From Bacillota bacterium (lineage in GTDB: Bacteria; Bacillota; Clostridia; Oscillospirales; Acutalibacteraceae): 64,000 nt of DNA. Shown piece by piece: positions 33,631-42,330 of this stretch. The stretch's first letter is position 1. Each line of letters opens with the position of its first letter. The DNA lies in NCBI GenBank assembly GCA_023390175.1, contig JAEWDK010000006.1:434001-498000 (forward strand). Reading direction: 5' to 3'. The notes below the pieces were generated by a model. The model was not told the DNA's origin. It worked only from the letters and a program-made list of their open reading frames with translations, and searched no databases. A program made the position numbers and the translations under genes.

Positions 33631-34646
33631 TTCCTGTCAAAATTATCAAAAACACCGGAGCGTTCAAACTCCGCAATATCATATGTAGCGGCGGAAGGAG
33701 ATTTTTCGCCCCTGCGGGCGGACGCCCGTTCTTCTTTTTCCTTATGCGCCTGTTCCAGCGTGGCAATGCCGTCCCTGTGCCAGCGCTCCAAAATTTTGTT
33801 CATGTAGCTTGGGCTGAACTTGCCTGTGGCGTCCACGCTGCGCTCATACGCTTCATGAATCAGCGCCAATGTGAAGTGCCACTCGGCAACCCATGTGGCC
33901 GCAAGGGCTTCTTCCTTGGACGACGGGGCGCGGTGCGGTGTTCCGATTGCCTGTTCCACCGTACGCCAGGCCTGGCTGTTTTCCGCCAGCCTGCGCAGCT
34001 TTTCTTCCGCTTTTTCATGGGTAAAAATTTCTTCGTCCGCCCAGTTCATGGCAACTTTTTCAATGTAACGGGTGTTTGCCTTCCCAACGCTCACCACGTA
34101 TTGCAGCAGCATGATAATAACGTCCGCGGGCAGCCCGAAGTCATCGTGAATCATAAGCAGTGTGGCGGAATCCCCGTTTGAAATCAGGCGGCCAAGGATT
34201 TGCTCCGCCTCCTGCATCAGGCAGGCAATGTCAGAGGATTCGTTCATCCGTTTTGCTACGAAGGCATTGTCCGCCTTTTGCGGGCGCGAAAGAATTTTAT
34301 GCTGCTTGATTGCCGGCTGCGGTTCGGCGGCTGCTTCCGGCTGTGCCGGTTCCTGTGCCGGGACCGTCGGTTCCGGTTTTGCCGCCGCCGCAGGAGCAAT
34401 TTCCCCATTCTGTACGGCGACAAGTCCGGCTTGCTGCCAGTACAGGACGTAATCGCCGGCATCATCCTCGCTGATATCAATTGCTTTTGAAATGTCCTGC
34501 GTTGTAAAGCTTTCTCCCGTGTGGCGCAATATCCACAGGAGAACCTTCAGCGGCTTTTCAGTTGTCATTTTCATATGTTTATCCACTACGGAGCAGGGAA
34601 CTGCAAAAACCGAGTTCCACGCTCCGAGATTCATTGTATAATTCAT
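33627..34646 (-). CDS. DnaD-domain primosome protein
   Basis: 339 residues from ATG 34646 (AAGGTGA five bases before it). N-terminal winged-helix DnaD/DnaB2-like part (about 25-80), a Pro/Ala/Glu-rich linker (PTVPAQEPAQPEAAAEPQP), and C-terminal DnaD domains with YIEKVAMNWADEEI and MNKILERWHRDGIATLEQA, including the YxxxIAxxW-type motif used for ssDNA binding. Overlaps the DnaC-like gene by four bases, as expected for a helicase-loading pair. Confidence 0.92.
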   Translation of the reverse strand: MNYTMNLGAWNSVFAVPCSVVDKHMKMTTEKPLKVLLWILRHTGESFTTQDISKAIDISEDDAGDYVLYWQQAGLVAVQNGEIAPAAAAKPEPTVPAQEPAQPEAAAEPQPAIKQHKILSRPQKADNAFVAKRMNESSDIACLMQEAEQILGRLISNGDSATLLMIHDDFGLPADVIIMLLQYVVSVGKANTRYIEKVAMNWADEEIFTHEKAEEKLRRLAENSQAWRTVEQAIGTPHRAPSSKEEALAATWVAEWHFTLALIHEAYERSVDATGKFSPSYMNKILERWHRDGIATLEQAHKEKEERASARRGEKSPSAATYDIAEFERSGVFDNFDRK

Positions 34647-34750
34647 AAAGGTCACCTTTCCGGCGCAAGCAATCGCCTTGTCTGTTATTATAGCATAAGC
34701 CTGCAAAATAGTGAATTGCAAAATGAAGGATAAATTTCTGAAAAATAGTG

Positions 34751-34780
34751 TTGACAAACATGCAGGTTGTGTCGTATAAT
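34751..34780 (+). promoter_or_regulatory. Consensus promoter of tRNA-Gly
   Basis: TTGACA (34751-34756), 18-base spacer, TATAAT (34775-34780); both boxes match consensus exactly. Confidence 0.9.
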
Positions 34781-34798
34781 AATCAACGTTCCAAATCC

Positions 34799-34874
34799 GC
34801 GAATGTAGCTCATCTGGTAGAGCGCCACCTTGCCAAGGTGGAGGTAGCGAGTTCGAGCCTCGTCGTTCGCTCCA
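34799..34874 (+). tRNA. tRNA-Gly (GCC)
   Basis: 76 bases with complete cloverleaf: acceptor GCGAATG/CGTTCGC, D stem GCTC/GAGC, anticodon stem CCACC/GGTGG with loop TTGCCAA (anticodon GCC), T stem GCGAG/CTCGT with TTCGAGC loop. Discriminator T and encoded CCA. Confidence 0.97.
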
Positions 34875-34885
34875 TGAAATAGGTA

Positions 34886-34914
34886 AAGCGTCGGCAAATT
34901 GCCGGCGCTTTTTT
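34886..34914 (+). terminator. Terminator of tRNA-Gly
   Basis: AAGCG-t-CGGCAA pairs with TTGCCG-g-CGCTT around a single-base gap, followed by TTTTTT. Confidence 0.85.
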
Positions 34915-34943
34915 ATGTAATAGATTTTGGATATAAATTTAGG

Positions 34944-34972
34944 TTCACAAATTTGTTGAAATATGATATAAT
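34944..34972 (+). promoter_or_regulatory. Promoter of typA
   Basis: TTCACA (34944-34949), 17-base spacer, TATAAT (34967-34972). Confidence 0.65.
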
Positions 34973-35010
34973 ATTAAAGTTTTGTGAATATAAAAAAAGA
35001 GGTAAATTTG

Positions 35011-36831
35011 ATGGACACAAGAAATGATGTAAGAAACGTTGCGATTATTGCTCACGTTGACCATGGCAAGACCACTCTGGTTGATCAGCTGTTAAAGCAG
35101 AGCGGTGTTTTCCGAGCCAACGAAGCGGTTGCGGAGCGCGTAATGGACTCCAACGACCTTGAGCGTGAGCGCGGCATTACAATACTTTCCAAGAACACAG
35201 CCGTCATGTATGACGGAGTTAAAATTAATATTGTCGATACCCCGGGCCATGCCGATTTCGGCGGCGAAGTGGAACGCATTCTGATGATGGTGGACGGCGT
35301 TCTGCTGCTTGTCGATGCGTTCGAGGGCTGCATGCCGCAGACCCGCTTTGTTTTGAAAAAAGCACTCGGCCTTGGCAAAAAGCCCCTTGTTGTTGTCAAT
35401 AAGATCGACCGCCCCGGCGCAAGGCCGGCTGAAGTGGTGGACGAGGTGCTCGACCTGTTTATTGAACTGGGCGCCAGCGAAGAACAGCTGGACTTCCCGG
35501 TCGTTTACGCTTCCGGCCGCGACGGCTATTCCACAACGGATCCGGCTGTTGAGGGAACGGACATGAAGCCGCTTCTCGATGCCATCCTTGAAAACATCCC
35601 TGCGCCGAAGGGCGAGCTGAACGGCCCGACCCAGGTTCTGTTCTCCAACATTGACTATGATGATTATGTGGGAAGAATCGGCGTTGGCCGCGTTGAGCGC
35701 GGAGAAATCCATGACGGCGAAAACGTGGTTCTGTGCTGCCGTGACGGCTCCACACGCAACGTGAAGATTGCAAAGCTGTATCAGTTCGAGGGACTGAAAC
35801 GTGTTGAGGTTCAGGATGCAAAATTAGGGGATATCGTCGCTGTTTCCGGCATTACCGGGCTGAATATCGGTGAAACCGCCTGTTCGCCCGATTGCATTGA
35901 GCCGCTTCCGTTTGTAAAGATAGACGAGCCTACCGTATCCATGATGTTCATGGTAAACAACAGCCCGTTTGCAGGCCGTGAAGGCAAGTATGTTACTTCC
36001 CGTAATCTGCGTGACCGCTTGTTTAAAGAAGTGGAAACCAACGTTGCCATGCGTGTGGAAGAAACTGACTCCGCCGATACGTTTAAGGTTTCGGGCCGCG
36101 GCGAGCTGCATCTTTCCATCCTGATCGAGCAGATGCGCCGTCAGGATTACGAATTCCAGGTTTCTTCCCCGCACGTTATTTACAAAGAGATAGACGGCAA
36201 AAAATGCGAGCCGATTGAACTGTTAATGATTGAGGTACCCGACAACTACGTTGGCGCGGTTATGGAAAAACTCGGTTCCCGCAAAGCGGAAATTGTCAAC
36301 ATGGGCACCCGCGACACCGGCATGTCCCATCTTGAGTTTAAAATTCCGGCACGCGGCCTGATGGGCTACCGCCAGGAATTCCTGACAGATACCAACGGCA
36401 ACGGAATTATGAATAACGTTTTCGATTCCTACGAGCCGTTCAAGGGCGAAATCGACATGCGCCCGCAGGGTTCGCTTGTTGCTCATGAAACCGGGGACTC
36501 CACCGGGTACGGCCTGTTTTACGCTCAGGACCGCGGCCGTATGTTCATCGGGCCCGGCGTGGAGGTTTACGAAGGCATGATCGTGGGCGTCAGCCCGAAA
36601 TCGGACGATATTGTCGTGAACGTATGCAAAAAGAAGCATGTAACCAACACCCGTGCTTCCGGTTCCGACGACGCGCTGAAGCTGACTCCGCACACAGTGC
36701 TCAGTTTGGAACAGTGCCTTGAATTTATTAAAGATGATGAGCTTGTTGAAGTTACACCAAAAAACATCCGCATGCGCAAGCGTATTTTGGCAAAGGAATT
36801 GCGTATGAAGCAGGCCAGCCGAAATAAATAA
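35011..36831 (+). CDS. typA: Ribosome-associated GTPase TypA/BipA
   Basis: 606 residues from ATG 35011 (GAGGT seven bases before; the GTG at 34984 has no ribosome site). EF-G-like GTPase acting at the ribosome under stress and in 50S assembly. G1 AHVDHGKTT, G2 ERERGITI, G3 DTPGHADFGGEVER, G4 NKIDRPGARP; then EF-G domains and the TypA-specific C-terminal domain (GRMFIGPGVEVYEGMIVG, KKHVTNTRASGSDDALKL). Confidence 0.97.
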   Translation: MDTRNDVRNVAIIAHVDHGKTTLVDQLLKQSGVFRANEAVAERVMDSNDLERERGITILSKNTAVMYDGVKINIVDTPGHADFGGEVERILMMVDGVLLLVDAFEGCMPQTRFVLKKALGLGKKPLVVVNKIDRPGARPAEVVDEVLDLFIELGASEEQLDFPVVYASGRDGYSTTDPAVEGTDMKPLLDAILENIPAPKGELNGPTQVLFSNIDYDDYVGRIGVGRVERGEIHDGENVVLCCRDGSTRNVKIAKLYQFEGLKRVEVQDAKLGDIVAVSGITGLNIGETACSPDCIEPLPFVKIDEPTVSMMFMVNNSPFAGREGKYVTSRNLRDRLFKEVETNVAMRVEETDSADTFKVSGRGELHLSILIEQMRRQDYEFQVSSPHVIYKEIDGKKCEPIELLMIEVPDNYVGAVMEKLGSRKAEIVNMGTRDTGMSHLEFKIPARGLMGYRQEFLTDTNGNGIMNNVFDSYEPFKGEIDMRPQGSLVAHETGDSTGYGLFYAQDRGRMFIGPGVEVYEGMIVGVSPKSDDIVVNVCKKKHVTNTRASGSDDALKLTPHTVLSLEQCLEFIKDDELVEVTPKNIRMRKRILAKELRMKQASRNK

Positions 36832-36832
36832 T

Positions 36833-37714
36833 ATGAATTTTGTAATACTGGATTTAGAGTGGAACGGCACATACAGCCGCCGCACCAAAGGATTTATCAA
36901 TGAAATCATTGAATTCGGCGCGGTTAAGGTCGACCGGAATCTGAATATCCTTGACACCTTTGAGTCGCTTGTCCGCCCGCAGGTCGGCAAACGAATCAGC
37001 GGCAAGATTAAAACGCTCACCAGCATCACAAATGAAGAGCTGGAGGGCGGCCTTCAGTTCATGCAGGTAACAAGCCGGTTTAAAAAATGGGTGGGAGACG
37101 CTGTGCTGATGACATGGGGCACGTCGGATATTCTTACCCTGATTGAAAACTGCCGTTACTTCTGCGGGAACGCACACATCCCTTTCCTGAGCAGCTATGT
37201 AAATTTGCAGGCTTACTGTGAAAAAATGCTCAACTACGACGCTACCAAGCAAATGGGGCTGAGCACTTCGGCACAGCTGCTGGAAATCGATGAGGAGGAT
37301 TTCGACCACCACCGTGCTTTGGGCGACAGCCTGCTGTCGCTGCGGTGCTTTCAAAAGCTTTACGCACCGGAAAAGCTAAAGTCGTTTATTCAGGATGCAC
37401 AGGCGGAAGAATTCTACAACCGAATGCAGTTTAAAACCATGATTGTCTGTGACCTGAACAATCCGCTGATTAAGCGTGGCGACATGGCCTTTAACTGTGA
37501 GCTTTGCGGCTGCCACGCTTACCGCACAAGCGAATGGCAGCTGAAGAACAAAAGCTATCGCGCGCTGTTTATCTGCCATCACTGTCACCATAAATTTTAC
37601 GGCCGTGTCCAGTTTAAACTGAAGTACGAGGGCATGGTTGTTAAAAAAGTAGTCCTTCCGTTCAACGCCGAGAAGGATAAAGAAGAGGCCGAAGAGCCTC
37701 AAAAGGAGAGCTGA
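36833..37714 (+). CDS. DEDDh 3'-5' exonuclease with C-terminal zinc module
   Basis: 293 residues. Exonuclease fold at 1-180, with DLEWN (Asp-x-Glu), GTSDILTL and HHRALGDSLL (His-x4-Asp), the KapD/ERI-1-like class. The last 110 residues hold CELCGCHAYRTSEW and FICHHCHHKFYG, a probable zinc site, and a Glu-rich basic end. Starts one base after the typA stop, so co-transcribed. Target nucleic acid not known. The stop codon lies in the loop of the terminator hairpin. Confidence 0.85.
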   Translation: MNFVILDLEWNGTYSRRTKGFINEIIEFGAVKVDRNLNILDTFESLVRPQVGKRISGKIKTLTSITNEELEGGLQFMQVTSRFKKWVGDAVLMTWGTSDILTLIENCRYFCGNAHIPFLSSYVNLQAYCEKMLNYDATKQMGLSTSAQLLEIDEEDFDHHRALGDSLLSLRCFQKLYAPEKLKSFIQDAQAEEFYNRMQFKTMIVCDLNNPLIKRGDMAFNCELCGCHAYRTSEWQLKNKSYRALFICHHCHHKFYGRVQFKLKYEGMVVKKVVLPFNAEKDKEEAEEPQKES

Positions 37715-37729
37715 CAGCTCTCCTTTTTT
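37701..37729 (+). terminator. Terminator overlapping the stop codon
   Basis: AAAAGGAGAGCT and AGCTCTCCTTTT form a perfect 12-bp stem; the TGA stop of the exonuclease gene is part of its 3-base loop. T-run follows. Confidence 0.9.
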
Positions 37730-37741
37730 ATACCCTTTTAT

Positions 37742-37770
37742 TTGATTTTTATTTTTGCATATGCTAAAAT
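37742..37770 (+). promoter_or_regulatory. Promoter of pgeF
   Basis: TTGATT (37742-37747), 17-base spacer, TAAAAT (37765-37770). Confidence 0.5.
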
Positions 37771-37799
37771 CATTGAAAAACATACTGTATGGAGGAATT

Positions 37800-38642
37800 A
37801 TGAACTGCAACAGTGAAAATATGAGCCTTCATGAGCGCGAAGGCGTCGCCTACCTGACTTTTCCGTCTTTTGACCGGTTCGGTTTTGTCCGCCACGCGTT
37901 TTCCACGCGCATCGGCGGCGTAAGCCAAAACGAATACGCGTCCATGAACCTGAATTTCGGCCGCGGTGATCCGGACGGGAATGTTATGGAAAATTACCGG
38001 CGCTTCTGTGCGGCCGTCGGTTTTGACCGGAACACATTGGTTGCTTCCGCACAGGATCATCATACGTTTATCCGCCGAGTAACCTCCGAAGATTACGGCA
38101 CGGGAATTTGGAAGCCGAAGGATATGCAAAGTGTGGACGGCCTGATTACCAACGAGCCGAACGTTACGCTCGTGACCTATTACGCGGACTGTGTTCCGCT
38201 CTTTTTCCTTGACCCCCGGCAGCGCGCAATCGGCCTTGCCCATGCGGGGTGGCGCGGCACCGTTGCCAAAATCGGTGAAAAAACAGTGGAAGCCATGGCG
38301 CGCGAATTCGGCAGCAAGCCTGAAAATCTGATTGCCGCAATCGGCCCTTCCATCGGCCCCTGCTGCTTTGAGGTTGACACGCCCGTTTATGAGGAGTTTT
38401 TGAATCTGACCGAGCTCCGTCCGCAGGAATTTATCACGGAAGAAGGTGGGGGAAAATACCGGATTGATTTGTGGGAAGCGAACCGGCGCGTTCTTCTGAA
38501 TGCCGGTGTTTCCGCTGAAAATATTACCGTGTCGCAGCTGTGTACCAAATGCAACGCGCAGTGGCTGTATTCCCACCGGGGCAGCGGCGGCAAACGCGGC
38601 GGACTTGCCGCCATGATGTGTCTTACGGAGGAAAAACAATGA
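37800..38642 (+). CDS. pgeF: Peptidoglycan editing factor / multicopper-laccase-domain family (PgeF)
   Basis: 280 residues from ATG 37800 (GGAGG four bases before; the upstream ATG at 37755 has none). Zinc-site residues in HAFSTRIGGVS, TYYADCVPLFF and LAHAGWRGTV. The family removes wrongly joined L-Ser from UDP-MurNAc in E. coli, and members also show purine nucleoside phosphorylase or deaminase activity (FAMIN, YlmD). The substrate here is open. Overlaps the radical SAM gene by four bases (ATGA). Confidence 0.93.
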   Translation: MNCNSENMSLHEREGVAYLTFPSFDRFGFVRHAFSTRIGGVSQNEYASMNLNFGRGDPDGNVMENYRRFCAAVGFDRNTLVASAQDHHTFIRRVTSEDYGTGIWKPKDMQSVDGLITNEPNVTLVTYYADCVPLFFLDPRQRAIGLAHAGWRGTVAKIGEKTVEAMAREFGSKPENLIAAIGPSIGPCCFEVDTPVYEEFLNLTELRPQEFITEEGGGKYRIDLWEANRRVLLNAGVSAENITVSQLCTKCNAQWLYSHRGSGGKRGGLAAMMCLTEEKQ

Positions 38643-39562
38643 GGATAGAACACTGTACGCTCTGTCCCCGCGCCTGCGGTGCAACCCGCGAAGAAACAAG
38701 CGGCGCGGGCTTTTGCGGCATGGGGGCAAACCCAGTGGTTGCCCGCGCGGCGCTCCATTTTTGGGAAGAGCCGTGCATCAGCGGCAAGCGCGGTTCCGGC
38801 ACGGTGTTTTTTACCGGGTGTTCTTTAAAATGTGTGTTCTGCCAAAATTATCAAATCAGCACAAAACGGGAAGTCGGCAAATCCATCAGTGTACAGGAGC
38901 TTGCGGATTTGTTCGACCGCCTTGCCGCACAGGGCGCACATAACATTAATCTGGTCAATCCCACCCATTTTGCGCTGCCGATTGCCCGGGCGCTTCAGCT
39001 GCGCAAACCGCCGATTCCTGTTGTTTACAATTCGGGTGGCTATGAAACACTTGAAACACTTCAAATGCTTGACGGCTTGATTGATATTTATCTGCCGGAT
39101 TTCAAGTATATCAATAATGAACTTGCCCAAAAATATTCCGGTGCGGCAAATTATACAGAAACCGTGCAGGCCGCCGTTCTTGAAATGGCACGTCAGACCG
39201 GCCCGGCGCAGTTTGACGCCGACGGCATGATGACACGCGGCACGATTGTGCGTCACCTGATTTTGCCGGGCAACACGCGCAATTCCATCGCGGTGTTCGA
39301 CTGGCTTGGCGCGAACCTGCCCGAAGGCGTGCTGGTCAGCCTGATGGCGCAGTACGTTCCCTGCGGCAGGGCTGCGGACTACCCCGATTTGAACCGTAAA
39401 ATCACAAAGCGGGAATACGAAAAGGTGCAGGAACATTTGTTTCGCTTAAACCTTGACGGTTTTGTGCAGGAAAAAAAATCCGCAAGTCAAAGCTTTATTC
39501 CGCCGTTTAATTTGGAGGGCGTGTTGGAAGCTCCCCTTGACAAACAAACAGGACAGGTATAA
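38639..39562 (+). CDS. PflA-like radical SAM protein
   Basis: 307 residues. Radical SAM cluster motif GCSLKCVFCQNYQIS (C-x3-C-x2-C), with an N-terminal C-x2-C-x3-C segment (EHCTLCPRACGATR) that may bind another metal, as in glycyl-radical-activase relatives. No glycyl-radical enzyme is nearby. SAM-binding strands NLVNPTHFALPI and PVVYNSGGYETLE. Coupled to pgeF. The MEMO1/AmmeMemoRadiSam-like radical SAM proteins are another close group; function not assigned. Confidence 0.88.
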   Translation: MRIEHCTLCPRACGATREETSGAGFCGMGANPVVARAALHFWEEPCISGKRGSGTVFFTGCSLKCVFCQNYQISTKREVGKSISVQELADLFDRLAAQGAHNINLVNPTHFALPIARALQLRKPPIPVVYNSGGYETLETLQMLDGLIDIYLPDFKYINNELAQKYSGAANYTETVQAAVLEMARQTGPAQFDADGMMTRGTIVRHLILPGNTRNSIAVFDWLGANLPEGVLVSLMAQYVPCGRAADYPDLNRKITKREYEKVQEHLFRLNLDGFVQEKKSASQSFIPPFNLEGVLEAPLDKQTGQV

Positions 39563-39617
39563 ACTGATATCTAGTTTTTAATATTACGTAATGAATAATT
39601 TAAGGAACGGTGTTAGT

Positions 39618-40304
39618 ATGGAAAAAGGTATCGAGAATAAAGCAGAGTGGCGGGTAAAGCGCCGTGAAGAGCTTTCCCTGCCAAGGTATTCGCTTTCCGA
39701 AGAAATTATGAGCGCGATTACGCACGGAATCGGCGTGGGGCTCGCCATTGCAGGCACGATTGTACTGCTGGTCATGGGGCGCCACGACCCGCTCACCATC
39801 GTCAGCGTTTCGGTTTTCGGCGCTACCATGATTATGCTCTATTTGGTTTCCACAATGTATCACGCGCTTGGGCTGAATAAGGGAAAACAAGTGTTCCGGG
39901 TGCTCGACCATTGCACAATCTTTCTGTTAATTGCCGGCACATACACACCGATTGCCCTTTTATGCTTCGGCGGTGCGACGGGCTGGCTGATTTTTGGGAT
40001 TGTCTGGGGCGTGACTGCGCTCGGCGTTGTACTGAACGCGGTTGACCTGCGGCGGTTCAGTAAATTTTCCATGGCCTGCTACATCGGGCTTGGCTGGCTG
40101 GTCATCTTCTTTTTCAAACCGCTGATTGAGCGTCTTGACCAAACCTCAATCATTTTTCTGATTATCGGCGGCGTGATTTACACGGTTGGCGCAGTTCTTT
40201 ACAACATCGGTAAAAAAGTAAAGTACATTCATTCCGTTTGGCACTTTTTTGTGCTTGGCGGCACAATTTTTCATTATTTTGTAATTTATCGCATCGCGGT
40301 CTGA
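39618..40304 (+). CDS. Hemolysin III / PAQR-family membrane protein
   Basis: 228 residues from ATG 39618 (AAGGAACGG upstream). Seven predicted membrane helices. HlyIII family motifs: EEIMSAITHGIGVGLAIAG, STMYHAL, LDHCTIFLLIAGTYTPI and HSVWHFFVLGGTIFHYFVI. Conserved Ser-x3-His, Asp and His-x3-His residues form a zinc-dependent site in PAQR receptors and ceramidases. In bacteria the activity is unproven; a role in membrane lipid balance is likely. Confidence 0.93.
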   Translation: MEKGIENKAEWRVKRREELSLPRYSLSEEIMSAITHGIGVGLAIAGTIVLLVMGRHDPLTIVSVSVFGATMIMLYLVSTMYHALGLNKGKQVFRVLDHCTIFLLIAGTYTPIALLCFGGATGWLIFGIVWGVTALGVVLNAVDLRRFSKFSMACYIGLGWLVIFFFKPLIERLDQTSIIFLIIGGVIYTVGAVLYNIGKKVKYIHSVWHFFVLGGTIFHYFVIYRIAV

Positions 40305-40389
40305 AAATGTTTACAAATCGTGCAATAAATCTCCACTTTCTTGCTATATAATGTGAATATCACAGAATGAAGAAAAGGAAGTGTTGCGG

Positions 40390-41331
40390 TTGGATATCCT
40401 GCAAAGAGAGATGTCGTTTGATTCCTGTGTGGGTGACGAACGGATTTTCGTTCGGATTGTGGAGCCGGCTGACCACAGCAGCGTGAAAGCTGTGCTGCAG
40501 ATTGCTCACGGCATGGCGGAACACAGTCTTCTGTATGTTAACTTTGCAAGGGAGATTGCCTCCCACGGCTATGCGATTGCCATAAACGACCATTTGGGGC
40601 ACGGCAAATCCGTTGCTTCGGGCGGCGCTTACGGGTACTTTGGCGAGGGTGGCTGCCAAAACCTGATTCAAGACATGCATAAGCTCTATGAACTGATGCG
40701 GCAGGACTACCCCGGCATTCCGTATTTTTTGCTTGGGCACAGCATGGGCTCTTTTTTGGCCCGGAGCTACACCGCACAGTATGGCAGTGAGCTGAGCGGG
40801 GCCATTTACATAGGAACGTGCGGCGATGCGGGCGCGGCGGTTTATACCGCGGAAAAGCTGCTTGCAAACGCGATTATCAAAAAGAAAGGCGCAAAAAGCC
40901 ACGATCCTCTTTTTGCAAAGCTTTCCACTCAAAAGTACAATAAAGCCTTTCAGCCTGAAAGAACGCCGAATGACTGGATTTCACGCGACGTGGCCGAGGT
41001 GGACATTTATACCAAAGACCCGCTTTGCGGCTTTGATTTGACCGTTTCCGGCTACCGCGACATTGTAAATTTACAGTCGGAGGTCAGTTCCGGCAGCTGG
41101 TATAAAAAAGTGCCGGATATTCCGATTTTGATTCTTTCCGGCGATCAGGACCCGGTCGGCAATTTTGGCAAAGGTGTGAAAAAGGTTGCCGAAAAGCTCC
41201 AGCAAACGGGGCATACCGTACGCCTGGTGCTTTATCCGCAGGCGCGCCATGCGATTCTTACCGAAACCAACAAGGATGAGGTTTATGATGAGATTGTGAA
41301 TTTCCTTGATTCCTCGGTGACCGAAAGCTGA
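40390..41331 (+). CDS. Alpha/beta hydrolase, monoacylglycerol lipase-like
   Basis: 313 residues from TTG 40390 with AAGGAA nine bases before; GTG 40381 adjoins that site and is less likely. Serine hydrolase (Hydrolase_4) with oxyanion part QIAHGMAEHS, nucleophile elbow GHSMGS, the acid in LSGDQDPVGNFGKG and His in QARHAILTE. Cytoplasmic, no signal. Probably acts on monoacylglycerol or lysophospholipid. Confidence 0.9.
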   Translation: MDILQREMSFDSCVGDERIFVRIVEPADHSSVKAVLQIAHGMAEHSLLYVNFAREIASHGYAIAINDHLGHGKSVASGGAYGYFGEGGCQNLIQDMHKLYELMRQDYPGIPYFLLGHSMGSFLARSYTAQYGSELSGAIYIGTCGDAGAAVYTAEKLLANAIIKKKGAKSHDPLFAKLSTQKYNKAFQPERTPNDWISRDVAEVDIYTKDPLCGFDLTVSGYRDIVNLQSEVSSGSWYKKVPDIPILILSGDQDPVGNFGKGVKKVAEKLQQTGHTVRLVLYPQARHAILTETNKDEVYDEIVNFLDSSVTES

Positions 41332-41346
41332 ATCAGTAAAAATAAC

Positions 41347-41390
41347 AGGCTTACCATAGGAATAAAATCTGTGATAAGCCTTAATTTTTT
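41347..41390 (+). terminator. Terminator of the hydrolase gene
   Basis: AGGCTTA-CCATAG and CTGTG-A-TAAGCCT form the stem, followed by TTAATTTTTT. Confidence 0.8.
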
Positions 41391-41481
41391 GCCTTCTGCC
41401 GAACGCGGCGGCGGGAATACCCGCGTGTTTTGTGATATATCTTCTTTGTCCTCCATATATTTTATAAAAGGGAGTATGCCT

Positions 41482-41535
41482 ATGTTCTTTAGGAAATCAC
41501 TGACCGGTGGAACAAAATTTCCTTTCGCGGCATAA
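41482..41535 (+). CDS. Possible 17-residue small ORF
   Basis: ATG at 41482 (an in-frame ATG is at 41476) has AAAGGGAG about seven bases upstream, as good as any real gene here, and codes MFFRKSLTGGTKFPFAA before TAA. It ends 41 bases before the amidase start. It could be a leader peptide or a small peptide. Nothing else supports it. Confidence 0.3.
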   Translation: MFFRKSLTGGTKFPFAA

Positions 41536-41576
41536 GTAAATGTTCCGCTTTGAATTATAGACGGGGGAGTAATCGT

Positions 41577-42320
41577 ATGCCGCTTGTTTATTTAAGCCCT
41601 TCCATGCAAACGGAAAATCAGTATTTGGGAGGAGGGGATGAACAGCATTACATGAATCAAATCGTGGACAATATGGAGCCGTATCTGCGCACCAACGGCA
41701 TTCAGTTTGTCCGCTGCAAACCGGGTACTCTGCCCGGTCAGGCCATCCGTGAGTCGAACGCCGGGTATTACGATTTGCATCTGACACTGCGTTCCAATGC
41801 GTCGCCTGAAAATCTTACCGGCAGGCTGATGGGGGCCGATGTTTTTTACTTTACATACGGCGCCCGCGGCAAACGGGCCGCTGAAATTATTGTTGAGAAT
41901 TATAAAAGGATTTATTCCGACCCGGTTCTTGTGAAGGCTGTGCCCACAAACAGAATGGTCGAGGTCACGAAAACCAATGCGCCTGCGGCAGTTGTAGAAA
42001 CAGCCTACCACGATAACATAAGTGATGTGGAATGGCTGAAGGGCCATATCGACGCAATTGCGGTCAATCTGGTGGAGTCGCTCACCCGGTACTTCGGTAT
42101 TCCGTTTATCGGAAAACCGATGCTGCCTTTGCGCGGTACGGTTGACACGGAAGGCAGAGGTCTGAATCTTCACACAAAGCCGGATGGGAATTCCCCGGTA
42201 ATTACACAGGCTCCGAACGGTGCGCCGGTTGCAATTCTGGGTTTATGGCAGAACTGGTACGTGTTGGATTATCAGGATAATATCGGCTACGCAGATTCAA
42301 AATATGTTATTTTAGCATGA
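41577..42320 (+). CDS. N-acetylmuramoyl-L-alanine amidase-like protein with SH3 domain
   Basis: 247 residues from ATG 41577 (GGGGGAG seven bases before). Amidase_3 fold with the clostridial opening MPLVYLSPSMQ, GGDEQHYMNQIVDNMEPYL (zinc Glu), YDLHLTLRSNAS (zinc His) and VVETAYHDN (catalytic Glu). The usual first zinc His (HGG) is replaced by Ser in this subfamily. A bacterial SH3 domain at about 185-247 (RGLNLHTKPDGNSPVI, GYADSKYV) binds wall. No signal peptide, so the export route is unclear; release of a spore or cell-wall enzyme by lysis is possible. Confidence 0.85.
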   Translation: MPLVYLSPSMQTENQYLGGGDEQHYMNQIVDNMEPYLRTNGIQFVRCKPGTLPGQAIRESNAGYYDLHLTLRSNASPENLTGRLMGADVFYFTYGARGKRAAEIIVENYKRIYSDPVLVKAVPTNRMVEVTKTNAPAAVVETAYHDNISDVEWLKGHIDAIAVNLVESLTRYFGIPFIGKPMLPLRGTVDTEGRGLNLHTKPDGNSPVITQAPNGAPVAILGLWQNWYVLDYQDNIGYADSKYVILA

Positions 42321-42330
42321 AAGAGGGGCA

